Shown here in pieces: positions 20,173-29,210 of a stretch of DNA of 64,000 bases. The notes beneath the pieces were generated by a model. That model ran no database searches. It had not been told where the DNA came from and saw nothing but the letters and a program-made list of their open reading frames with translations. The DNA is from Pseudomonas entomophila (GTDB lineage: Bacteria; Pseudomonadota; Gammaproteobacteria; Pseudomonadales; Pseudomonadaceae), in assembly GCF_013523165.1 (NCBI RefSeq), contig NZ_JAAMQI010000007.1:62001-126000 (forward strand), given 5' to 3'. The position numbers and the translations under genes are program-made. Numbering within the stretch: position 1 is the stretch's first letter; every line of letters begins with the position of its first letter.

Positions 20173-21381
20173 TTACCGAGCCAGCAATCCATCCGTGCGG
20201 AACATCTGCCGGATGCCACGGATGGCCTGGCGGATGCGGTCGGGGTTCTCGATCAGGGCGAAGCGCACGTGGTCGTCGCCGTATTCACCAAAACCGATGC
20301 CGGGCGAGACGCACACCTTGGCGTCGGCCAGCAGCTTCTTGGCGAACTCCAGCGAACCGAGGTGGGCGTAGTGCTCGGGGATCTTGGCCCAGACGTACAT
20401 CGACGCCTTGGGGTTCTCGACCATCCAGCCCAGCTCGTGCAGGCCCTTGACCAGCAGGTTGCGGCGCTGGCGGTACTGCTCGGCGATGTCGAGCACGCAC
20501 TGCTGATCGCCTTCCAGCGCCGCGATGGCCGCGACCTGCAGCGGCGTGAAGGTGCCGTAGTCGTGATAGCTCTTGATCCGTGCCAGGGCACTGACCAGCT
20601 CGGGATTGCCGACCATGAAGCCGATCCGCCAGCCGGCCATGTTATAGCTCTTGGACAAGGTGAAGAACTCCACCGCGATGTCCTTGGCGCCCGGCACCTG
20701 CATGATCGACGGCGCCTTCCAGCCGTCGTAGACGATGTCGGCATAGGCCAGGTCGTGGATGACCAGCACGTCGTAGCGCTTGGCCAGGGCCACCACACGC
20801 TCGAAGAAATCCAGCTCGACGCACTGCGCGGTCGGGTTGGAGGGGAAACCGAGGATCATCATCTTCGGCTTGGGGATCGACTCGCGGATGGCCCGCTCGA
20901 GCTCGTTGAAGAAGTCCACCCCAGGGATCAACGGCACGGACCGTACCTGCGCACCAGCGATGACCGCGCCATAGATATGGATCGGGTAACTGGGGTTGGG
21001 CACCAGCACCGTATCGCCCTGGTCGAGGGTGGCGAGCATCAGGTGCGCCAGGCCTTCCTTGGACCCGATGGTGACGATGGCCTCGCTCTCGGGGTCGATG
21101 TCGACCTGGTAGCGGTCCTGGTACCAGCGCGAGATGGCGCGCCGCAGCCGTGGGATGCCGCGCGACGTGGAATAGCCATGGGTGTCTTCGCGCTGGACGA
21201 CCTGCACGAGCTTCTCGACGATATGCGGCGGCGTGGCGCCGTCGGGGTTGCCCATGCTCAGGTCGATGATGTCTTCGCCACGGCGGCGAGCGGCCATCTT
21301 GAGGTCGGCGGTGATGTTGAAGACGTAGGGCGGGAGACGATCGATGCGCGCGAAACGGCGCGGCGAACCTTGTTCGGCCAT
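20173..21381 (-). CDS. alaC: AlaC-like PLP-dependent alanine aminotransferase
   Basis: 402 residues, class I/II aminotransferase. Key features are the start FARIDRLPPYVFNITADLKMAARRRG-type, DLSMGNPDGATPP, the conserved NPSYPIHIYGA, NPTAQ (Asn binding the cofactor) and the PLP lysine in TLSKSYNMAGWRIGF. It most resembles E. coli AlaC, which makes alanine from pyruvate and glutamate. It is transcribed alone, 236 bases from the end of cyoE. Family certain; exact substrate by similarity. Confidence 0.88.
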   Translation of the reverse strand: MAEQGSPRRFARIDRLPPYVFNITADLKMAARRRGEDIIDLSMGNPDGATPPHIVEKLVQVVQREDTHGYSTSRGIPRLRRAISRWYQDRYQVDIDPESEAIVTIGSKEGLAHLMLATLDQGDTVLVPNPSYPIHIYGAVIAGAQVRSVPLIPGVDFFNELERAIRESIPKPKMMILGFPSNPTAQCVELDFFERVVALAKRYDVLVIHDLAYADIVYDGWKAPSIMQVPGAKDIAVEFFTLSKSYNMAGWRIGFMVGNPELVSALARIKSYHDYGTFTPLQVAAIAALEGDQQCVLDIAEQYRQRRNLLVKGLHELGWMVENPKASMYVWAKIPEHYAHLGSLEFAKKLLADAKVCVSPGIGFGEYGDDHVRFALIENPDRIRQAIRGIRQMFRTDGLLAR

Positions 21382-21566
21382 GATTTCCTCGAAAGACGTA
21401 AGCGCCCGGAACCGTCCGAGCGACGTTGGTCACTGCGGTGACCTGTTCGAACGATAATGTCGAATGAGGGGTCCTGTAAAGGTGAAAAACGCGTTTTTCT
21501 GGTTATTTTCAGTGATATGTTCGATCCCACTCCTTGCGCGCTCGACACGCGCGGCGCCGAGACATA

Positions 21567-21600
21567 AACAAAAACCCCGGCACGAAGGCCGGGGTCTTTG
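21567..21600 (-). terminator. Intrinsic terminator of the cyo operon
   Basis: Minus-strand stem ACCCCGGC/GCCGGGGT with a 6-base loop is followed by five T, 18 bases after the cyoE stop. Confidence 0.88.
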
Positions 21601-21617
21601 GTCGAGCAACCGCTGGA

Positions 21618-22505
21618 TCAGCGTGCGTAGGTCATCAGCACATCCGTCGCGGTCTGGCTGTCCACCGACATCATCACGCTCAGGGCGGTGACGGTGAGGA
21701 TGGAGAAGCCGAACACCTTGCGCGCCCACTTGCTGTCGTCCTCAGCCTTGTAGCCGCCCCAGGCCATGTACAACCAGTACAGGCCCATGGCAGCCGCGAC
21801 GGCCAGGTAACCCAGGCCGGCATAACCGCCCAGGGTCAGCATCAAGGTGGCGAGCACGAAGGCCAGCACGTACAGCACGATCTGCTTCTTGGCCGCCAGG
21901 ATACCGCGCGCCACCGGCAGCACGGGAATCTTCGCCGCACGGTAGTCGTTGAAGCGGAAGATGGCGATCGCGAAGCTGTGTGGCATCTGCCACAGGCTGA
22001 ACATCACCAGCAAGGTGAAGGCCGCCAGGTCGAAGCTATTGCTCACGGCGCAGTAGCCGATCACCGGAGGCATGGCACCGGACAGGCTGCCCACCAGGGT
22101 GCCGTGCACCGAACGACGCTTCAGCCAGAGGCTGTAGAAGCCCACGTAGATGACGAAGCCTGCCAGCGCGCAGTAGGCGGCCAACGGATTGGCACGCACG
22201 TACAGCAGACTGAAGCCGACGACGCCCAGCAGCGTGGCATAGGCCAGCGCCACCGGGAGGGACATGGCGCCCTGGACCATGGCGCGGTTCTTGGTCCGTT
22301 CCATCTTCTGGTCGATGTCACGGTCGATGCAGTTGTTGAACGCACAACCGGAACCGACCACCAGGGACGTCCCTACCACCACCGCCAGGAACAGCGCGAA
22401 GTCCACATGACCCTGCGCGGCGAGGAAAAAGCCCCCCGCCACGGAAAGCACGTTACCGAAGATGATTCCCGGTTTGGTGATCTGGATAAAGTGCTTCAGG
22501 GACAT
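21618..22505 (-). CDS. cyoE: Protoheme IX farnesyltransferase (heme O synthase)
   Basis: 295 residues with multiple spans. Farnesylates heme B to heme O for the cytochrome bo3 oxidase encoded upstream. The prenyl diphosphate-binding motif [15 protein letters not shown] (Asp-rich) is at about residues 60-75 and [11 protein letters not shown] follows; the early [15 protein letters not shown] is also characteristic. It is the last gene of cyoABCDE, 11 bases after cyoD, and is followed by a strong terminator. Confidence 0.98.
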   Translation of the reverse strand: MSLKHFIQITKPGIIFGNVLSVAGGFFLAAQGHVDFALFLAVVVGTSLVVGSGCAFNNCIDRDIDQKMERTKNRAMVQGAMSLPVALAYATLLGVVGFSLLYVRANPLAAYCALAGFVIYVGFYSLWLKRRSVHGTLVGSLSGAMPPVIGYCAVSNSFDLAAFTLLVMFSLWQMPHSFAIAIFRFNDYRAAKIPVLPVARGILAAKKQIVLYVLAFVLATLMLTLGGYAGLGYLAVAAAMGLYWLYMAWGGYKAEDDSKWARKVFGFSILTVTALSVMMSVDSQTATDVLMTYAR

Positions 22506-22516
22506 GCTGTCTTACC

Positions 22517-22849
22517 TCACTTGGCCATCATTTCGACGTGGATGCTGAACATGATCCACAGCGACAGACCGACCAGCAGAGCGATCACCACGGTGGTGAA
22601 CAGGAACGTCGTCAAGTTGTTGCGCTGCTCTTTCGAGCGGTCCATGTGCAGGAAGTAGAACAGGTGCACTACCACCTGGATGACAGCCAGCGCCACGATG
22701 ACCAGTACGGTCAGGTTCTTCGGCAGGCTCGGGTACATCGCCAGGCCGAAGGGGATCGCGGTCAGGATCACCGACAGGACGAAGCCGATGACATACGACT
22801 TCACGCTACCGTGATTGCCTTCGTGATGAGTGTCGTGTGCATTGGCCAT
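22517..22849 (-). CDS. cyoD: Cytochrome bo3 ubiquinol oxidase subunit IV
   Basis: 110 residues from ATG 22849, which overlaps the cyoC TAA by one base. Three spans (SYVIGFVLSVILTAIPFGL, LTVLVIVALAVIQVVVHLFYFLHM, TFLFTTVVIALLVGLSLWIMF) and the conserved LHMDRSKEQRNN loop identify subunit IV, which assists assembly of the copper site in subunit I. Confidence 0.97.
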   Translation of the reverse strand: MANAHDTHHEGNHGSVKSYVIGFVLSVILTAIPFGLAMYPSLPKNLTVLVIVALAVIQVVVHLFYFLHMDRSKEQRNNLTTFLFTTVVIALLVGLSLWIMFSIHVEMMAK

Positions 22850-23472
22850 TACAGAACCCCCAGCAGGTAGACGACGGTGAAGACGCAAATCCAGACCACG
22901 TCCAGGAAGTGCCAGAACAGGCTCAGGCAGCTCATGCGGGTCTTGACGGTCGGGGTGATGCCTTTGGTGTTGATCTGGTACATCAGGATCGCCATCCAGA
23001 TCAGACCCGAGGTCACGTGCAGACCGTGGGTACCGACCAGGGCGAAGAAGCCCGACAGGAAGCCGCTGCGGTTAGGACCGAAGCCTTCGTTGATCAGGTG
23101 ATGGAACTCGTAGATTTCCATCCCGATGAAGCCGGCACCGAACAGGAAGGTGATGGCCAACCAGCCCAGCACACCGCTCTTGTTGCCCTTGAACATCTGC
23201 AGCATGGCGAAGCCGAAGGTGATACTGGACAGCAGCAGCAACCCGGTTTCGACGGCCACGAACGGCAGTTCGAAGATGTCGTGACCCGACGGGCCGCCGG
23301 CAAAACTGCCGGACAGCACCGCGTAGGTGGCGAAGAGCGACGCAAACAGGATGCAGTCGGTCATCAGGTAGAGCCAGAAACCGAAGACGGTCATCTGGCC
23401 CGAGTCGTGGTGGTGATCGTCGTGACCATGGTCGTGACCATGGTCACCAGCATTGATTACATGACTGGACAT
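22849..23472 (-). CDS. cyoC: Cytochrome bo3 ubiquinol oxidase subunit III
   Basis: 207 residues with five spans typical of the bo3 type ([43 protein letters not shown]). The conserved acidic residue and GTHGLHV are present. The N-terminus is strikingly histidine-rich ([12 protein letters not shown]) before the first span, which could bind metal ions or just be a lineage feature. It follows cyoB by 3 bases. Confidence 0.97.
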   Translation of the reverse strand: MSSHVINAGDHGHDHGHDDHHHDSGQMTVFGFWLYLMTDCILFASLFATYAVLSGSFAGGPSGHDIFELPFVAVETGLLLLSSITFGFAMLQMFKGNKSGVLGWLAITFLFGAGFIGMEIYEFHHLINEGFGPNRSGFLSGFFALVGTHGLHVTSGLIWMAILMYQINTKGITPTVKTRMSCLSLFWHFLDVVWICVFTVVYLLGVL

Positions 23473-23475
23473 TGA

Positions 23476-25494
23476 TTAAACCCGTTCAAACGTTTCGACA
23501 CGAGCGCCACCGGTAGGCACGCCGGCGAGCTGCAGGGCCCGTTGACGTTCACCTTCGATACGCGCCACTTCCTCGGCAGGAACCATGTAGCCCTGGTCGT
23601 CACGTGCAGCATGGCGAACGAAGACCGCGATGGTCGCCACCAGGCTGACGCCGACCAGCCACCAGATGTGCCAGATGAACGCGAAGCCGAAGACTGCCAG
23701 CAGCAGGCCCATGAACACACCGGTCGAGGTGTTGTTCGGCATGTGGATCGCTTCGTACTTGGCCGGGGCCTTGTACGCAACGCCCGCTTCCTTGGCTTCA
23801 TGCCAGGCATCCAGGCCGACTTTTTCCGGCATGGTGGCGAAGTTGTAGAACGGAGGTGGCGACGAGGTCGACCATTCCAGCGTACGGCCGCCCCATGGGT
23901 CGCCGGACACGTCCAGGTTCTGGTTGCGGTCGCGGACCGAAACGAAGAGCTGGATCAGCTGGCAGGCGATACCGCAGGCGATCAGCAAGGCACCGACGAC
24001 GGCGACGTACAGGTAGGGTTCCCACAGCGGGTTGTCGGTGTGGTTCAGGCGACGGGTCATGCCCATGAAGCCCAGCGCGTACAGCGGCATGAAGGCCACG
24101 TAGAAGCCGGAGATCCAGAACCAGAACGCTGCCTTGCCCCACTTTTCGTTCAGGGTGAAGCCGAACGCTTTCGGGAACCAGAACGCGAAGCCTGCGATGT
24201 AGCCGAACACGGCGCCACCGATGATCACGTTGTGGAAGTGCGCGATCACGAACAGGCTGTTGTGCAGCACGAAGTCGGCACCCGGTACGGCCAGCAGTAC
24301 GCCGGTCATGCCGCCGATCGAGAAGGTGACCATGAAGCCCAGGGTCCACAGCATCGGCGGGGTGAACCGCACGCGACCTTGGTACATCGTGAACAGCCAG
24401 TTGAACAGCTTCACGCCGGTCGGGATCGAGATGAGCATCGTCGCCAGACCGAAGAAGGTGTTGACGCTCGCGCCGGCACCCATGGTGAAGAAGTGGTGCA
24501 GCCAGACCGCGAAGCCCAGGATGGCGATCGCGCCCGATGCGTAGATCATCGCGTGGTGGCCGAACAGGCGCTTGCTGGAGAAGGTCGAGGTGACTTCCGA
24601 GAACACGCCGAAGGCCGGCAGGATCAGGATGTAGACCTCAGGGTGACCCCATGCCCAGAACAGGTTGACGTACATCATCGGGTTCCCACCAAGCTCGTTG
24701 GTGAAAATGTGGAAGTCCAGATAACGGTCAACGGTCAGCAGGGCGAGCGCAGCGGTCAGGATCGGGAACGAGGCCACGATCAGGACGTTGGCCCAGGTGC
24801 AGGTCCAGGTGAAGATCGGCATGTCCATCAGCTTCATGCCAGGCGCGCGCATCTTGGCCACGGTGACCAGGAAGTTCACGCCGGTCAACGTCGTGCCTAG
24901 ACCCGAGAGCTGGAGCGCCCAGATGTAGTAGTCGACACCGACCCCGGGGCTGTACTCGATCCCCGACAGTGGCGGATACGCGACCCAACCGGTCTTGGCG
25001 AACTCGCCGACCCCCAGGGAGACGTTGACCAGGATCACGCCAGCGACCAGCAGCCAGAAGCTCAGGGAGTTCAGGAACGGGAAGGCAACGTCACGTGCAC
25101 CGATCTGCAGAGGCAGGGCCAGGTTCATCAGGCCGGTGAAGAACGGCATCGCCATGAAGATGATCATGATCACACCGTGGGCGGTGAAGATCTGGTCATA
25201 GTGTTCAGGCGGCAGATAGCCTTCGGAGCCGCCGGTGGCGAGCGCCTGCTGGGAACGCATCATGATGGCGTCGGCGAAGCCGCGCAGCAGCATGACCATG
25301 GCGACGGCGATGTACATCACGCCGATCTTCTTGTGGTCGACCGAAGTCAGCCATTCGCTCCACAAGTAATTCCACTTGCGGAAGTAGGTGATGCCACCTA
25401 CCACAGCGATACCACCAAGCGCGATGATGGCAAGCGTCACCATCACTATCGGCTCGTGGAAAGGTACCGCCTCCAGACTTAATTTACCGAACAT
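23476..25494 (-). CDS. cyoB: Cytochrome bo3 ubiquinol oxidase subunit I
   Basis: 672 residues, the catalytic heme-copper subunit. The CuB/His-Tyr region [17 protein letters not shown], the HHFFTMG segment with further CuB histidines, and [11 protein letters not shown] (heme ligands) are intact, as is the proton-channel start [13 protein letters not shown]. It reduces oxygen to water with ubiquinol electrons and pumps protons across the inner membrane. It follows cyoA by 3 bases. Confidence 0.99.
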   Translation of the reverse strand: MFGKLSLEAVPFHEPIVMVTLAIIALGGIAVVGGITYFRKWNYLWSEWLTSVDHKKIGVMYIAVAMVMLLRGFADAIMMRSQQALATGGSEGYLPPEHYDQIFTAHGVIMIIFMAMPFFTGLMNLALPLQIGARDVAFPFLNSLSFWLLVAGVILVNVSLGVGEFAKTGWVAYPPLSGIEYSPGVGVDYYIWALQLSGLGTTLTGVNFLVTVAKMRAPGMKLMDMPIFTWTCTWANVLIVASFPILTAALALLTVDRYLDFHIFTNELGGNPMMYVNLFWAWGHPEVYILILPAFGVFSEVTSTFSSKRLFGHHAMIYASGAIAILGFAVWLHHFFTMGAGASVNTFFGLATMLISIPTGVKLFNWLFTMYQGRVRFTPPMLWTLGFMVTFSIGGMTGVLLAVPGADFVLHNSLFVIAHFHNVIIGGAVFGYIAGFAFWFPKAFGFTLNEKWGKAAFWFWISGFYVAFMPLYALGFMGMTRRLNHTDNPLWEPYLYVAVVGALLIACGIACQLIQLFVSVRDRNQNLDVSGDPWGGRTLEWSTSSPPPFYNFATMPEKVGLDAWHEAKEAGVAYKAPAKYEAIHMPNNTSTGVFMGLLLAVFGFAFIWHIWWLVGVSLVATIAVFVRHAARDDQGYMVPAEEVARIEGERQRALQLAGVPTGGARVETFERV

Positions 25495-25497
25495 CTC

Positions 25498-26439
25498 TTA
25501 CTCCTCTGCCCCAGCAGCTGGTTGCATACTCGACTCCGCACCCTTGGTAGTGGCCACGTCCTTGCTACCTTCGTGGCTGAGTGGCTTGCCGCGGTTCATC
25601 CCTTCGTACTTGTCGACGATGGTCTGGAACAGGTCGGCCGGCACTTCGCCGTACAGCTCTACCGGGTTGTTTTCGCTAGGTTTGGCCAAGGCTTCGTACT
25701 GCGCCTTTTCCAGCTTCTTCGGCGACTGCTTGACTTCGTTGACCCAGGCGTCGAAATCGGCTTGGGACGTTGCAGTGGCCTTGAACTTCATGCCGGTGAA
25801 GCCGGCACCGCTGTAGTTCGCCGAGATACCGTCGAACTCACCGTTCTCGTTGGCGATCAGGTGCAGCTTGGTGGTCATGCCCGCCATCGCGTAGATCTGG
25901 CCGCCCAGACCTGGGATGAAGAAGGAGTTCATCACGGCGTCAGAGGTCACGCGGAAATTCACGGGCGTGTTGGCAGGGAAGACGATCTTGTTGACCGTGG
26001 CGATGCCTTGTTCTGGATAGATGAACAGCCATTTCCAGTCTAGCGCGACCACGTCGATTTGCACGGGCTTCACGTCGGAATCCAGTGGACGGTACGGGTC
26101 GAGCGAGTGGGTCGTCTTGTAGGTGACGATGCCCAGGGCGATGATGATCAGGATCGGGATCAGCCACACGGCGGCTTCGATCTTGGTCGAGTGCGACCAG
26201 TCGGGCGTGTAGGTGGCGGCCTTGTTGGTGGCACGGTACTTCCAGGCAAAGACCAGGGTCATGATGATGACCGGGATCACGACCAGCAACATCAGGCCGA
26301 ACGCGATCAGGATCAGGTTCTTTTGCTCAATGCCGACCTGACCTTTCGGGTCGAGCAGGGTCCAGTTGCACCCACTGAGTAAAAGCATGCCTAAAAAGGG
26401 CAGAATGCCAAACAGTCTGGGGTAACGCTTTTTACTCAT
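25498..26439 (-). CDS. cyoA: Cytochrome bo3 ubiquinol oxidase subunit II
   Basis: 313 residues. The signal sequence ends with the lipobox LLSGC, as in the lipoprotein CyoA of E. coli; two spans follow ([44 protein letters not shown]), then a periplasmic cupredoxin domain ([35 protein letters not shown]) that lacks the CuA cysteines, as expected for a quinol oxidase. It is the first cyo gene; the candidate promoter lies far upstream, leaving a leader of about 320 bases. Confidence 0.98.
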   Translation of the reverse strand: MSKKRYPRLFGILPFLGMLLLSGCNWTLLDPKGQVGIEQKNLILIAFGLMLLVVIPVIIMTLVFAWKYRATNKAATYTPDWSHSTKIEAAVWLIPILIIIALGIVTYKTTHSLDPYRPLDSDVKPVQIDVVALDWKWLFIYPEQGIATVNKIVFPANTPVNFRVTSDAVMNSFFIPGLGGQIYAMAGMTTKLHLIANENGEFDGISANYSGAGFTGMKFKATATSQADFDAWVNEVKQSPKKLEKAQYEALAKPSENNPVELYGEVPADLFQTIVDKYEGMNRGKPLSHEGSKDVATTKGAESSMQPAAGAEE

Positions 26440-26992
26440 CTCACGACCTCTAGATCAGCTTGCTTCAATGCAATTATGTTTTGGTCACCAACACTTCGTC
26501 CTGCCAAGCGTCAGCATGTGGTGCGAATGCGCTCGTGCCGGGGTGTTCGACTGCTGAAACGCGGCATCGAGCACAGTTGCGGTGTCATATGGCTTCGTAG
26601 GCTTAGCCCGTATTGCAGACCAAGTCCATTTGGTGCGAGAAAACGCGGAGGGAGATCCGCCCGGTATCGCCGTTGGGCGACGCTTGGCTAAGTCAGCAAA
26701 AAGGAGCCTTGGCTTCCTTCATTCCTGCGACTTGCAAGCAGTGCCGAACGGAAATTGGGGGCGATTGTAGATAGGTCGCAAACCCTTGACTATGACTTAT
26801 TGAGCAACAGTCTCTTGCGAGATCTGTAACAATAAGCCCTAAAAAATCAGGTTCGCGACAGTTTGTCACACCCCTTCCGAACCCTCTCCAACCCTTCTAT
26901 TTCAAGGCTTCGGTCGATTCGCAAGGGATTAACCACAGGGTTTCCAGGGGCACTTGGCGTGTTACGCGACTTGCGCAAGTGGCGCGCTTGGT
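26440..26992. other. 553-bp gene-free region upstream of cyoA
   Basis: No reading frame here has a ribosome site and coding character. The sequence is visibly more AT-rich than its surroundings, especially 26760-26870. The only element I can defend is the candidate cyo promoter at 26764-26792. I looked for an ANR-type TTGAT-N4-ATCAA site and for the A-rich Crc/Hfq motif near the cyoA start and found neither in good form. Confidence 0.6.
26764..26792 (-). promoter_or_regulatory. Candidate sigma-70 promoter of cyoABCDE
   Basis: On the minus strand TAGTCA (26792-26787, four of six consensus bases), 17 bases, then TACAAT (26769-26764, five of six). Transcription from here would give a leader of roughly 320 bases before cyoA. 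Confidence 0.4.
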
Positions 26993-27499
26993 CTAGGGCC
27001 GGCGGCGGTTGCGCAGGATGCCCACGGGCACCAGCACGGCGGTCATCACGAACGCCAGCAACGCCCACTGGGCCAGCGACAACCCCAGCACCGGGGGATA
27101 GGGCGTGGTGCAGAACCCGTCGACCTGGAACACCAGCGGCCAGACCTTGGCCAGGGGCAACTCATCGACGATGGGTTGCAGGACATCGATGCCGCAGCTG
27201 ACGTCCGGGTGGGCGAGTATATACACATGGCGGCCGGCTGCAATCACCCCACCGATCGCACTGAGCACCACACAGCCTTCGAACAGCGTCACACCACGGG
27301 CGCTGGGCATCGCCGCCCCGAGGAAGGCGAACAGCGCGATCAGCAGCAGCGCGTACCGTTGCAGGATGCACAGCGGGCACGGTGCCTCGCCCAGCACGAT
27401 CTGCATGTACAGCGCTCCGCCGATCAGCGCCAGGCAGATCAGCCCCAGCAGTACCAGAAAGCGCCGTTCACGGTTCAGGCGCGAGGTGTAGTCGTTCAT
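26993..27499 (-). CDS. dsbB: Disulfide bond formation protein B
   Basis: 168 residues with four spans. The first redox pair is in the classical PCPLC motif after ALYMQIVLGEA; the second pair is the separated cysteines in DVSCGID and DGFCTTPYPP. DsbB reoxidises periplasmic DsbA and passes electrons to ubiquinone. Location upstream of the cyo quinol oxidase, on the same strand, is common in Pseudomonas and functionally sensible, though the 553-bp gap argues for separate promoters. Confidence 0.95.
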   Translation of the reverse strand: MNDYTSRLNRERRFLVLLGLICLALIGGALYMQIVLGEAPCPLCILQRYALLLIALFAFLGAAMPSARGVTLFEGCVVLSAIGGVIAAGRHVYILAHPDVSCGIDVLQPIVDELPLAKVWPLVFQVDGFCTTPYPPVLGLSLAQWALLAFVMTAVLVPVGILRNRRRP

Positions 27500-27872
27500 T
27501 GCGGTTTCCTTCGATGGACAAGACGGCGCGGCGCTGTCGCGGACAGCGATGCGAGACGCTGCCGAATCACGAACGCTCGCAGGGCGCTAGCGTCCGATCT
27601 GTCCGGGAGGGTTCAGACCGGTCGTTGGCCAAACGGTTCACGACCCGTCCGCACGCATCGGCGGCCACGGCACGACGCCGCCACGTGCGGTAGCCGTGGC
27701 GAGTGAAGGATACAGGGATTAACCGTCGATTAAAGATGAAACGTGTTCGTATTCAGGACGGCCGTGCATGAGGGTTCAGACAACCTCGCCTCATGCGACA
27801 GAGCCAGGCGCAGTGCACGCCTGGCGGTATCGGAGCGGGGTTTGCAAGGCATCGGCGTACCCCGCTAGGTCC
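27500..27872. other. Gene-free region between dsbB and the flavohemoprotein gene
   Basis: 373 bases without a credible gene. It contains two perfect stem-loops right after the flavohemoprotein stop: AGCGGGGT/ACCCCGCT at 27834-27866 with a 17-base loop, and GCCAGGCG/CGCCTGGC at 27803-27825 with a 7-base loop. Neither has a T-run. The dsbB promoter should lie in the remaining 300 bases; no strong -35/-10 pair stood out. Confidence 0.55.
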
Positions 27873-29045
27873 TCAGGCCAACGCAGCAGCCGGCCCGAAG
27901 TGCTCATGGTGCATCTGCGACTCCGGCACACCCAGCGCCTGGAGATGACGGCGCACGGCCGCCATGAACGGTTGCGGCCCGAGGTAGTACACCTGCGCGT
28001 CCCTGGGCAGCCAGCGTTCGAGCAGCGCCTGGTCCAGCAGGCCGATGGCATCGGCGCCCGGGGTGCCGTCGCTTTCGGCGTAGCAGTAGAACCGTTTGAG
28101 CTGCGGGTGACGCGCCGCCAGCGCATCGACCCAGCCGCCGAAGGCATGCACCGCTGCATTGCGCGCGCAGTGGATGAACGTCACTGGCCGCCCACGTTCG
28201 AGCGCGGCTTCGAGCATGGCCAGGGTCGGGGTGATGCCGACGCCGCCGCTGATGAGCACCAGGGGCCCTTGCGCATCCGTCAGGGTGAAGTCACCCGCCG
28301 GCGGGAACATCGGCACCGTGTCGCCTACCTGCAGGTGATCGTGCAGGTAGTTGGACGCCGTGCCGCCCGGCTGGCGCTTGACGCTGATCCGGTACTGACG
28401 ACCATCGCAGCGCGACGACAGCGAATAGTTGCGCCGCTGCTCGACGCCATCGATGAACAGCTGCAGGCCGATGTACTGGCCTGGCTCGGCCTTGAGCACG
28501 GGCTGACCATCCGCCGGCTCGAAGTAGAACGAGACGATCTCCTGGCTTTCCTGCTCCCGCCGCACCAGTCGGAAGACGCGAGCGCCCCGCCAGCCGCCGA
28601 CGGCCTGCGCTTTCTGCTGATACAGGCTTTCCTCGGCGCCGATGAGCAGGTCGGCCAATTGCTGGTAGGCCGCCGCCCAGGCATCGATGACGGCCGGTGT
28701 GGCGATGTCCTCGCCCAGAACTTCGCGGATGGCACGCAGCAGGCAGGTGCCGACGATCGGATAATGCTCGGGCAGGATCTGCAAGGCCACGTGCTTGTTG
28801 ATGATCTGCCCGACCAGACCGCCCAATTGCTCCAGGCGGTCGATGTGCCGCGCGTACATCAGCACGGCGTTGGCCAACGCGCGGGGCTGTGCGCCGCTGG
28901 CCTGGTGGGCCGGGTTGAACAGCGGTCGTACCTCGGGGTACTCGGCGAGCATCATGGCGTAGAAGTGCGTGGTCAGCGCCTCGCCGCCGGTTTCCAGCAA
29001 CGGGACGGTGGCTTTGATGATCGCGCGTTGTTGGTCATCGAGCAT
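27873..29045 (-). CDS. hmp: Flavohemoprotein (nitric oxide dioxygenase)
   Basis: 390 residues from ATG 29045 (GGAG 8 bases upstream). Converts NO to nitrate with oxygen and NADPH. The globin domain has the proximal heme His85 (NKHVALQI) and the distal pocket Tyr29 and Gln53; the FAD domain shows QRRNYSLSS and the NAD domain GGVGITPTLAML and GPQPFMAAV. In Pseudomonas the gene is often called fhp. It is divergent from its activator gene norR/fhpR, with a sigma-54-like promoter and three activator sites between them. Confidence 0.97.
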   Translation of the reverse strand: MLDDQQRAIIKATVPLLETGGEALTTHFYAMMLAEYPEVRPLFNPAHQASGAQPRALANAVLMYARHIDRLEQLGGLVGQIINKHVALQILPEHYPIVGTCLLRAIREVLGEDIATPAVIDAWAAAYQQLADLLIGAEESLYQQKAQAVGGWRGARVFRLVRREQESQEIVSFYFEPADGQPVLKAEPGQYIGLQLFIDGVEQRRNYSLSSRCDGRQYRISVKRQPGGTASNYLHDHLQVGDTVPMFPPAGDFTLTDAQGPLVLISGGVGITPTLAMLEAALERGRPVTFIHCARNAAVHAFGGWVDALAARHPQLKRFYCYAESDGTPGADAIGLLDQALLERWLPRDAQVYYLGPQPFMAAVRRHLQALGVPESQMHHEHFGPAAALA

Positions 29046-29095
29046 GGCAGTCACTCCAAAGGACAAGGTAAGCATGGTCTGATGCACAGGTGTGT

Positions 29096-29111
29096 TCAGG
29101 AACCGTGCCAA
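29096..29111 (-). promoter_or_regulatory. Candidate sigma-54 promoter of hmp
   Basis: Read on the minus strand, TTGGCACGGTTCCTGA gives a consensus -24 element (TTGGCACG) and a -12 with the conserved TG but A instead of C. Predicted start is about 38 bases before the hmp ATG. Position between hmp and the NorR sites is as expected for an enhancer-dependent promoter. Confidence 0.65.
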
Positions 29112-29150
29112 CTCCATGGCCCCTGTAAACAGGGCGCCTTGATGCAGGTC

Positions 29151-29210
29151 AGGTCATAATGACTCCTGTTGCGGTAGAGTCTTACCGACCACCAGGAGTC
29201 ATTATGACCT
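29151..29210. promoter_or_regulatory. Three NorR/FhpR binding sites inside an 18-bp perfect inverted repeat
   Basis: Three GT-N7-AC motifs, the core recognised by NorR, lie at 29153-29163 (GTCATAATGAC), 29179-29189 (GTCTTACCGAC) and 29198-29208 (GTCATTATGAC). The outer two are inside perfect 18-bp arms (29151-29168 and 29193-29210). The right arm also contains the norR ribosome site and start codon. Three sites match the arrangement at E. coli norVW. Confidence 0.85.

Noticed and set aside
26780..26830. ANR/FNR box upstream of cyoA
   Set aside because: TTGAC and TTGAGCAA segments occur, but no TTGAT-N4-ATCAA palindrome can be formed.
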